This document shows, piece after piece, positions 12,856 to 18,904 of a stretch of 20,028 nt of DNA; within the stretch, counting starts at the first letter, position 1; each line of letters starts with the position of its first letter. Below the pieces are notes generated by a model. The model did no database searches. It was not told where the DNA came from and was given only the letters and a program-made list of their open reading frames with translations. Source of the DNA: a virus; the IMG/VR virus record IMGVR_UViG_3300032323_001958, positions 1 to 20,028 of that record; one strand, given 5' to 3'. The translations under genes and the position numbers were made by a program.

Positions 12856-14102
12856 GAAAAAGCGCTTTCAATCAATATCTCTGCGCTCTTGCGTGGATCA
12901 TTTCTTGTCCTGAGTACTTCACGATTATGCTTTGCAATTTCAAAGCGATCAGCATCTGAAATAGCAAGACACTGTTCAAACGCTTCTTTGCACTTGCGAA
13001 TAATCTCAAGACCATCTGCCTGAACAAGTCGTGACTGCGTTGGCGATCCTTTGTACCAGTCAAGAACAAGCATTCTGAACTGAGGATCAGACAGGTGGCC
13101 AGGAACAATACACATTGCACCAGCATCTGCTGCTTCAAGCGACGAGTATTCAACAAGTCCCCGAGCAAAGTTGTGTGCCGTAAGATTCATATGAACACGA
13201 AAGCGCGATGCAATTGCAGCAGAGTCCATGTAGTTTCCAAGATAGCGAACAAGCGCGTGTCCAGGAATACGAGCGTCCCACGGATAAGGAGTAATGATGT
13301 TTCCATCCGCACCCTTAGTCGGGTCAACTCTCTCTGCATAGCGCTTTGTCTGCGCGCCAAAGTGATCACGAAGCTGCTCGTAAACAATGTATGTTGGCGA
13401 TGGGCCAAGGCCTACTGAGCATGATCCCCAGATTTCAACAGTGACGTGCTCTGGAAGCTGCGCGCCAGCCAACGCGACAACTGGTTGTCCTTTGTTATAG
13501 ATAAAACGACCAGAAGTGCCCACGGTCCAATCATTTGTAATCGGCGCGTCAATGTCAAACTTTGGAATGTACGGCATGCAGCCTTTGATCCAGTCCATAG
13601 TCTTAAAAAGCTCATTGCTGTCGCTGGCTGAGTCATCGCTCATTGTCACAAGCTTTGTGCCGCGTGATGGTGACTCAAGAAGCTGTGGCACAAACGGAAT
13701 ATCTTTTTCTGGATAAAACGATCCATGCAGTGACGTTGTCCACTTTGTCTTTGTTCTGCGTAGCGCGTCAACATACTCTGGAAGAACGGCTTGGCCTGTC
13801 TTTGCAGACTCTTTGATTGCTGTTTTGTCGTGCAAAGGGACTTTGATCTCTGGCAATACAATCATGTCGTATGTGTCAAGCGTCTCAACCAGGTTTGCTG
13901 TTTTCACAACAACATTTGGCGCTTCACTCCACCACCTTCCGCCAGGCTGCGGCTTTCCCCAAGATGCTCGTGTCTTTCCACTCTTTGTAAATGAAACAAC
14001 ATCGCACTCATGTCCGAGTTGTTGAAAACCGTATCGTAAGCGAAATGCCCAGGCAGTCGGTCCTTTTACTCCTGGTTCTGGTTCAAGAATTGCTACGCGC
14101 AT
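12852..14102 (-). CDS. GT-B glycosyltransferase (GT4-like)
   Basis: 416 residues, ATG with GGAGAG upstream. MRVAILEPEPGVKGPTAWAF (1-20) is the N-terminal strand and Gly-rich loop, with a paired WAFRLRYGFQQLGHECDVV helix and strand typical of GT4-type enzymes. DMIVLPEIKVP is the next strand; VGTSGRFIYNKGQPVV is the linker and first C-terminal strand, like the GR-x-x-x-KG pattern. ARGLVEYSSLEAADAGAMC carries the E-x3/4-E-A-x-x-x-G donor-binding region close to the E-x7-E motif. Probably transfers the sugar or polyol activated by the three genes that follow. It opens the second decoration cassette. Acceptor unknown: virion protein, modified base, or host envelope. Confidence 0.78.
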   Translation of the reverse strand: MRVAILEPEPGVKGPTAWAFRLRYGFQQLGHECDVVSFTKSGKTRASWGKPQPGGRWWSEAPNVVVKTANLVETLDTYDMIVLPEIKVPLHDKTAIKESAKTGQAVLPEYVDALRRTKTKWTTSLHGSFYPEKDIPFVPQLLESPSRGTKLVTMSDDSASDSNELFKTMDWIKGCMPYIPKFDIDAPITNDWTVGTSGRFIYNKGQPVVALAGAQLPEHVTVEIWGSCSVGLGPSPTYIVYEQLRDHFGAQTKRYAERVDPTKGADGNIITPYPWDARIPGHALVRYLGNYMDSAAIASRFRVHMNLTAHNFARGLVEYSSLEAADAGAMCIVPGHLSDPQFRMLVLDWYKGSPTQSRLVQADGLEIIRKCKEAFEQCLAISDADRFEIAKHNREVLRTRNDPRKSAEILIESAFS

Positions 14103-14156
14103 AAATCTCTCCGTTGTATTAGTCGTGTGTAAATGATATCACGATTGAATCATAGA

Positions 14157-14186
14157 GGGCGTGCCTATCTTGCGACAGACACACCC
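14157..14186 (-). other. Intergenic hairpin on the - strand transcript
   Basis: Arms GGGTGTGTCT and AGGCACGCCC (- strand), ten pairs with two G-U, loop of about ten bases. It pairs better as - strand RNA than as + strand RNA, and lies between the SSB-like gene end and the GT-B start. No T-run, so if it ends transcripts it does so weakly; a 3'-end stabiliser is an alternative. Confidence 0.4.
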
Positions 14187-14201
14187 ATCTACGAGTATCG
14201 C

Positions 14202-14220
14202 GTTCTGATTAGATCAGAAC
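14202..14220 (-). other. Perfect 8-bp stem, 3-nt loop hairpin overlapping the SSB stop codon
   Basis: GTTCTGAT, loop TAG on the + strand, ATCAGAAC. It includes the TGA stop (14214-14216) of the SSB-like gene. No U-run follows on either strand. Same geometry as the hairpin at 1656-1674, also directly at a gene end. Confidence 0.5.
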
Positions 14221-14789
14221 GGTGCTGGCGGCGGAGTGTCCGTCGCTGGCGCTGCAGGTGCAGGGGCTGCTGCTTGCGGTGCTGGTGCTGCCGCTGGTGC
14301 AGGGGCCGGTGCTGGTGCTGGTGCTGGTGCTGGTGCAGGGGCTGGAGCCGCTGCAACAACTGGCGCAGCCGCCGCAGCATTTGCTACGGTGTAGTACGCT
14401 TTGATTTCGTTCTTCTTCTGACCTTGCCAAGTGCGTGAACCGACCTGTGCACGGAAGAACTTGTTCTTCATTGCAGCTTCAATTTGCGCGTTGGTTGGGC
14501 TGGTCGCAAAGAACTCACGGCCAAGACCGAGTGCGTTCATCTTGCGGAAGAAGATTCCAAGTGCTGTTGGGTTGTCAGTCGAGACAACCAGGTTGTCCCA
14601 GACAAGACGCTTTGCATGTGCGCCAGTCTGAACCTGTGCCTTGACCTTGAACATTGTCTTTCCAGACTGCGAAACAGCAGCGGTGGCCTCAACGATTTGA
14701 AGATCGTAGTCGCCATCCGGTAGTGGATCATATCCGCCAGCGGTGTCTCCTGCTTCCTTGATTAGGTCGCCCCAATTGAGGGTACTCAT
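14214..14789 (-). CDS. Single-strand DNA-binding protein, phage DUF669/gp2.5-like
   Basis: 191 residues, ATG with a modest AGGTAA upstream. Residues ~1-130 form a soluble domain with LPDGDYDLQIVEATAAVSQS and MFKVKAQVQTG like the OB-fold of phage DUF669 single-strand binding proteins, followed by NPTALGIFFRKMNALGLG and KNKFFRAQVGSRTWQG. Residues ~136-185 are almost only Ala and Pro in an (AP)n pattern, a stiff or disordered linker. The protein ends TPPPAPF; the final Pro-Phe recalls the PF tip through which SSBs recruit partners, though acidic residues are almost absent. Context with Sak4-like ATPase, nuclease, helicase and polymerase strongly supports a role in replication or recombination. 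Confidence 0.72.
   Translation of the reverse strand: MSTLNWGDLIKEAGDTAGGYDPLPDGDYDLQIVEATAAVSQSGKTMFKVKAQVQTGAHAKRLVWDNLVVSTDNPTALGIFFRKMNALGLGREFFATSPTNAQIEAAMKNKFFRAQVGSRTWQGQKKNEIKAYYTVANAAAAAPVVAAAPAPAPAPAPAPAPAPAPAAAPAPQAAAPAPAAPATDTPPPAPF
14308..14337. repeat. Hexanucleotide tandem repeat (GGTGCT)4 + GGTGCA
   Basis: Four perfect copies of GGTGCT plus one variant on the + strand, encoding the (Ala-Pro)n linker of the SSB-like protein on the - strand; imperfect copies extend on both sides (about 14270-14350). Such in-frame hexamers can change copy number by slippage without frameshift, altering linker length. Confidence 0.8.
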
Positions 14790-14819
14790 AGCTATTACCT
14801 ATGCTTTCTTTGTTGTTGG

Positions 14820-15575
14820 TTATTTGGATTTTTCTTGCGGACGCTGTCCGAACACGATGTCAAGCATTCGCTCAACACCGAGATTTTCTTGCTCGACTAC
14901 TTTGCCGAGCCTACCTTGAACACGCTCGCCAGCTTCATACTGGTTTGTGCGCTCAACAAACATACGACGTGCCTTGTATGGCGCCTGTGTTGGGTCACCA
15001 GGGAACACGTCCTCAACGGTAATTGCGCCGAGTATGTCGTAGAAGTATGGTGCTTGAATTGCAAGTTGCCCCTGCAGGTATGGACGGTAGCGGCCGTCTT
15101 TATCTTGTCGGGCCATCGCAGTAAGAACCACTGCTTCAAGCGGTGCTGTTGGGTGCATTGTCAAGTCGCGAAGGTCGCGCAATAGCGCTCCCATGTGGCG
15201 CAACAATTCGCCCCATTGCTGCATCTGCATCTGGTTTGTACCTGCGATGTTGTCCATGCACTTAACCTGAAGTTCAGATACAGAGTCAATGATCAGCGAC
15301 TTGAACTGATGACGACCTAGTTGTAGCCACTGGTACGCCTTGAGAACCGTGTCGTATTCGGTAACATTGACAACGCATGTGTCCCATGTTCCATCTGCTG
15401 CAGGCGGTTCCTCGCGAAGTGGATCCCAGTATCGCACGTTGATAGGCAAGAACCTGTGTCCTCCTTCAACGTCAAGCATCAATCTCGGGTATGGTGCGGT
15501 CACCGCGAACGACGACTTACCTACTTTTGACTCACCATAAACCATGATGGTCAACGAGCGTTGTACTTCTCCCAT
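14820..15575 (-). CDS. Sak4-like RecA-fold ATPase (AAA_24), recombination
   Basis: 251 residues, ATG in a TAATG overlap with the nuclease gene and AAAGGAAA upstream. YGESKVGKSSF (13-23) is Walker A, LMLDVEGGH (32-40) a second acidic strand, and SLIIDSVSEL (93-102) is Walker B with D97. Then ELLRHMGALLRDLRDL and the sensor-like AVVLTAMARQDKDG follow. This is the shape of phage Sak4/AAA_24 proteins, a short RecA relative that promotes single-strand annealing together with a DUF669-type SSB; here both are adjacent, with the SSB encoded next. Acts on the phage genome during recombination-dependent replication. RAD51-like filament formation is family knowledge; the annealing role is inferred from context. 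Confidence 0.82.
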   Translation of the reverse strand: MGEVQRSLTIMVYGESKVGKSSFAVTAPYPRLMLDVEGGHRFLPINVRYWDPLREEPPAADGTWDTCVVNVTEYDTVLKAYQWLQLGRHQFKSLIIDSVSELQVKCMDNIAGTNQMQMQQWGELLRHMGALLRDLRDLTMHPTAPLEAVVLTAMARQDKDGRYRPYLQGQLAIQAPYFYDILGAITVEDVFPGDPTQAPYKARRMFVERTNQYEAGERVQGRLGKVVEQENLGVERMLDIVFGQRPQEKSK

Positions 15576-16555
15576 TATTCGTTTCCTTTCTTCTCTTCTG
15601 TCTTGTAGTAACCATACGGGTCGGCGACCGCGTACATCTCGCTTATTGCATGTTCGGCGGCGCTGCCGTCGTCAAACAGTGGGCAAATTGCAAAGAACTG
15701 GCATTTCCATTTACAATCACGACTTGGTCGTGGGTAAGCAACTCCGTAATGATCTTGTCCTTCGTCAAGTGCGCCTCTGACAGCCAGCATATCCTTGATG
15801 GTGCCATGAATTCGTGACGCAAACGCACGAAGTGCAAACTGATTGTGACGAACTTCCATCTGCTCGTAGAACGGTGGTTTAGCGTTTGCTGTACGCTTCA
15901 CCTTCTTGAGCATTGTAAAGATACCGCCTTCACTGCGTTCGCCGGCATGCTTTCCAAGTTCTTTGTTTTGATAGTCTTCAAGAAGCATGTAAGTAAGGAT
16001 CTGCTCATTCATGTGAGCAAGACTTGCGAACTCAGCAAATGAGCCACCGACTGTTTTAAAGTCGCGAAACATACGCACGCCGTCGCCCTTGCGTCGGACA
16101 CGCATGTCAAGCTTTCCTTGAAGCTCAACCTCGCCATCAAACATCGGCATCGAGATGATTTCTTCAGTCGAGATCATCTCAAGCTCTGCGTCAATACCGT
16201 TTTCGTCTACCCACTGAAGATAGCCTTCAAGCATGATACGACCGAGCTCGGCTTCACTATCCAAGTCAACAGTGTCGCGATAGCTGTCAATAAGAATTTG
16301 TTTGTCTATCTTGACGAGCTCAGCGTGCGCCTCAAGAAGTGGAACGCCAAGACTGTAGTGCGCGTCAAGAGCGCCGTGAATTCGTGTTCCAAGCGCAAGA
16401 GCGCCAGTCATGTTTTGTGTCTTTGGTTGAAGCCGTCGGTAATAGGTTAGCCACCACTTACGGCGGCAGTCCTTAAATGTCTGGATTTCAGAGTTTGAAA
16501 TCTTGATTGGCCGTGGTGTGATTACCACGGGCATAGCTGGTGCTTCAAATGTCAT
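15575..16555 (-). CDS. PD-(D/E)XK nuclease, Cas4/RecB-like with Fe-S cysteines
   Basis: 326 residues, ATG in a TAATG overlap with the helicase gene. SNSEIQTFKDCRRKWWLTY (20-38) is the N-terminal box with C30; GTRIHGAL (56-63) gives H60; GKLDMRV (147-153) gives D150; FRDFKTVG (163-170) gives D165-x-K167; QILTYML (185-191) gives the QxxxY motif. C281-x3-C285-x5-C291 at the end would, with C30, hold a [4Fe-4S] cluster as in Cas4 and AddB nucleases. Function: 5'-3' or structure-dependent DNA resection that makes the single strands used by the Sak4-like ATPase and SSB. Not a CRISPR gene: no array or cas neighbours are present. Confidence 0.87.
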   Translation of the reverse strand: MTFEAPAMPVVITPRPIKISNSEIQTFKDCRRKWWLTYYRRLQPKTQNMTGALALGTRIHGALDAHYSLGVPLLEAHAELVKIDKQILIDSYRDTVDLDSEAELGRIMLEGYLQWVDENGIDAELEMISTEEIISMPMFDGEVELQGKLDMRVRRKGDGVRMFRDFKTVGGSFAEFASLAHMNEQILTYMLLEDYQNKELGKHAGERSEGGIFTMLKKVKRTANAKPPFYEQMEVRHNQFALRAFASRIHGTIKDMLAVRGALDEGQDHYGVAYPRPSRDCKWKCQFFAICPLFDDGSAAEHAISEMYAVADPYGYYKTEEKKGNE

Positions 16556-18351
16556 TATGAACTCGCTTTCTCATCTTTTAGGATCTTAAGAAGTTGTGTT
16601 TTGTCGCGCACGATTTGCTCAAAGTTATCGGCCTTTGTATCAAGGACATCAATAACTCGCTCTTCAATTGTGCCTTCAGTGACGTAGTCCATGATTACGA
16701 TGCTGTCGTGAATTTCACTGCCAATGCGGTGAACGCGGTCCATCGCCTGCTTGTGATCAACGAGCGACCAAGGACGTTGAAGCATAACTAACCGACGAGC
16801 CGCGGTAAGTGTAATTCCAACACCGCCTGCCTGTGCGGTAAACAAGACCCATTTAATCTTTCCAGACTGAAAATCATCAACGGCTTTCTGTCGTTCATCT
16901 TCGTCTTGGGCACCTGTAATAAGGCCGTGTGGGATCTTTGCCTTAGTCATTTCTTCGCTTAAAAGTTCAATTAGCTGACGTGATACCGCACAAACAGCAA
17001 CTGAGTCATCGCCAAAGTCGCCGTTTGCGATGTCGTCCATAAGCGCATCAACCTTGCACGACGGGCCGATGAGCTTTACCTTGCTTTCACCGGTGATCTC
17101 GTCAACATTCATTTCAGCGTATGAACTTGCGAACTGAAGAAGCCGTGTCGTCTGAGTAAGCGGACTTGGAGCAACAACAGCCTCACCGCCTTCAAGTTCG
17201 GCAATCATGAGCTCGCGCATCTGGTCGTACGCTTTTTTCTGTTTTGCCGACATCTCAATGTCACGGCGCTCGTTAAGTACTGGAGGCAACCACGGAAGTA
17301 CGCGAGCCTTGAGCATTCTGCGCATGCGCGGATTGATTGCCGCGTAGAACTCATCTGTCATTTGAGGCTTTACGCCAATAACAATCATTCCGCCAAAGGC
17401 GTTCATCATCGTGTCAACCATGCGATCAATCCAACGTGTCTTGCTTGGCCACTCATTTGGTGATAACCAGTGAAGGATAGGCCAAAGATCAACAACATCA
17501 TTTGCAATTGGTGTGCCTGTTAGCGCAAAACGAACATCGGCATCGCCTGTTGCCGCCCATAGCGCACGTGTTTGCTTTGACTTTGGATCCTTTGACCGGT
17601 GAATTTCGTCGGCAACAACTGCCTTGAAGTCAATGTGGTTCAATTCGCGTAAATGAACTTCGCAACGGTTTTCTGTAACCTTTTCGTCATGGCCTCCGCA
17701 ATCAACACAGCGAGCAAGCGCAACAGAGCCGTAAGGCGCAAGTCGCGAGTGCGCACGCAATGATTCCCAGTTGATGACGTACACATCTGCCTCTGTCTCA
17801 AATTGCTTGCGACGCTGACCAGCAGAGCCGCGGATAATTTGAACACTGGCTTCTGGCCACCACTTTGCAAACTCACGCTTCCAATTCTTTTTTAGTGTGT
17901 TTGGGCAAACAATCAACGCTGGCAGAGACTCGCTTCCATCGTCGTTTAGCTTTTTTAGAGCACGAATTGCCTGTGCTGTTTTTCCTAGGCCTGGCTCGTC
18001 AGCTAAAAGCGCGCGCCGCGCGGTTGATAAGAACGCAACTCCAGCTCGCTGGTGAGGAAACAAAGCCTCGTCGCCGTCGTATGTATCAAGATCGCGAAGA
18101 TCATTTGACGGCGTAACTCTTGTAGCAAGCTCGTTGGCCGCCCATGCAGATAGGGCAGGACCAATGGCAAGATCATTCTTGAATACAGACCGAAGCGCAA
18201 GACATGACGACCAGCCCAGCGGTACACGCCATGCTTGTTCTCCTGCGTTCCATGTGGCTCCAGGTATGCTCTTGCATAGCTCTTTGAACCGCCACTCTGT
18301 CTCAATTCGGATGTACTCACCCGTTGGGTTGAGATCAACATTTACTGGCAC
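16555..18351 (-). CDS. SNF2-family helicase/translocase with zinc-site insertion
   Basis: 598 residues, GTG start with GAGGAG seven bases before it. The N-terminal ~60 residues (RIETEWRF, IPGATWNAGEQAWRVP) resemble the HARP-like annealing domain of SMARCAL1-type enzymes. FPHQRAGVAF (98-107) is the Q-like motif, ADEPGLGKTAQ (117-127) Walker A, DEIH (248-251) Walker B, LTGTPI (277-282) motif III; C-terminal FTAQAGGVGITLTAA and QAMDRVHRIGS are motifs V and VI. An insertion before motif II carries C215-x2-C218 and C230-x2-H233, a probable zinc site. Function: ATP-driven movement on duplex or forked DNA, fork regression or annealing during phage replication. First gene after a promoter-like gap. 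Confidence 0.9.
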   Translation of the reverse strand: MPVNVDLNPTGEYIRIETEWRFKELCKSIPGATWNAGEQAWRVPLGWSSCLALRSVFKNDLAIGPALSAWAANELATRVTPSNDLRDLDTYDGDEALFPHQRAGVAFLSTARRALLADEPGLGKTAQAIRALKKLNDDGSESLPALIVCPNTLKKNWKREFAKWWPEASVQIIRGSAGQRRKQFETEADVYVINWESLRAHSRLAPYGSVALARCVDCGGHDEKVTENRCEVHLRELNHIDFKAVVADEIHRSKDPKSKQTRALWAATGDADVRFALTGTPIANDVVDLWPILHWLSPNEWPSKTRWIDRMVDTMMNAFGGMIVIGVKPQMTDEFYAAINPRMRRMLKARVLPWLPPVLNERRDIEMSAKQKKAYDQMRELMIAELEGGEAVVAPSPLTQTTRLLQFASSYAEMNVDEITGESKVKLIGPSCKVDALMDDIANGDFGDDSVAVCAVSRQLIELLSEEMTKAKIPHGLITGAQDEDERQKAVDDFQSGKIKWVLFTAQAGGVGITLTAARRLVMLQRPWSLVDHKQAMDRVHRIGSEIHDSIVIMDYVTEGTIEERVIDVLDTKADNFEQIVRDKTQLLKILKDEKASS

Positions 18352-18384
18352 TAAAGCTCCTCGTCATTTGGTATGTGTCACTGT

Positions 18385-18390
18385 ATCATA
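18385..18390 (-). promoter_or_regulatory. Putative -10 box (TATGAT) for the helicase-to-SSB genes
   Basis: On the - strand TATGAT lies 33 bases before the GTG of the SNF2 gene, in the 85-base gap. The -35 position is weak (ACTGCA). A long inverted repeat directly upstream (18390-18436) covers the -35 region. It would allow transcription of helicase, nuclease, Sak4 and SSB separately from polymerase and resolvase. Confidence 0.4.
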
Positions 18391-18436
18391 TACTAAGACA
18401 AAATACGTGCAGTTTTGCAAATTTTTTTCTTAGTAT
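18390..18436. promoter_or_regulatory. Inverted repeat ATACTAAGA-N29-TCTTAGTAT with nested CAAAA/TTTTG
   Basis: Perfect 9-base arms at 18390-18398 and 18428-18436 around an AT-rich centre that contains a second 5-base pair of arms (18399-18403 and 18413-18417) and the palindrome TTTGCAAA. It starts one base from the resolvase stop and ends in the -10 box. Either a protein-binding site or an RNA stem; on the - strand no T-run follows, so a plain terminator is unlikely. Confidence 0.5.
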
Positions 18437-18904
18437 CTATTGAAGTAGTCTTTTTGGCGTCCAGCCATGCTTTGCAAGATAAAGAAGACCATGACGAATG
18501 GCGTCCAAAGCGTGGCCTTCTCCACCTTTGTGCCAATACCCAAGCTTCTTTATCGCTTCGTTTGGAAACAACCTTTTTGCATCTACTGGCGCTTGAAACA
18601 CTAATTCACTGGCAACTCCGTCGCTTTCCCGTATGAGGTGCTTTAGAACTCCGATTTGCTCAAGCGAGTACGGTGCTTGCGAGTTCTTTGCTGTTTGCGC
18701 TGTAATAGTAAAACGCTCACAAGCTACTTCAAGCATTGTTTCTCTCATCTGTGCGTGAGCAATTGCTGACCGAACTGCCCAAGCAAATTCATCTGCTTGA
18801 TACTCACCAGACCAGAGTAGTTCTGGTTCTCCGTTTTCGTACAAAAATAAGCATATCCCAGTTGCTTTGCCAGGGTCTACTGCAAGAATAAGTCTGCCTG
18901 TCAT
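18437..18904 (-). CDS. RuvC-like Holliday junction resolvase (RNase H fold)
   Basis: 155 residues, ATG in an ATGA overlap with the polymerase. LILAVDPGKATG (5-16) gives the first catalytic Asp D10, ACERFTIT (61-68) gives E63, and GHALDAIRHGLLYL (130-143) gives H131 and D134 in the terminal helix. This is the RuvC arrangement of three or four acids; the HALDAxRHG ending is typical of phage RuvC-like proteins, and the length fits. Function: cleavage of four-way or branched DNA made by recombination and replication, clearing it before packaging. Neighbours polymerase and helicase agree. A broader RNase H-like nuclease with another branched substrate is possible. Confidence 0.82.
   Translation of the reverse strand: MTGRLILAVDPGKATGICLFLYENGEPELLWSGEYQADEFAWAVRSAIAHAQMRETMLEVACERFTITAQTAKNSQAPYSLEQIGVLKHLIRESDGVASELVFQAPVDAKRLFPNEAIKKLGYWHKGGEGHALDAIRHGLLYLAKHGWTPKRLLQ

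Noticed and set aside
14209-14438. Long open frames on other strands and frames over the Ala-Pro linker, rich in Cys, Arg, Leu or Gln-His
   Set aside because: They are by-products of the GGTGCT repeat read in other frames; the OB-like domain and position in the operon fix the real frame.
15575-16555. Cas4-like nuclease as sign of a CRISPR-Cas system
   Set aside because: No other cas gene or repeat array; the neighbours are phage recombination genes, where such nucleases are common.
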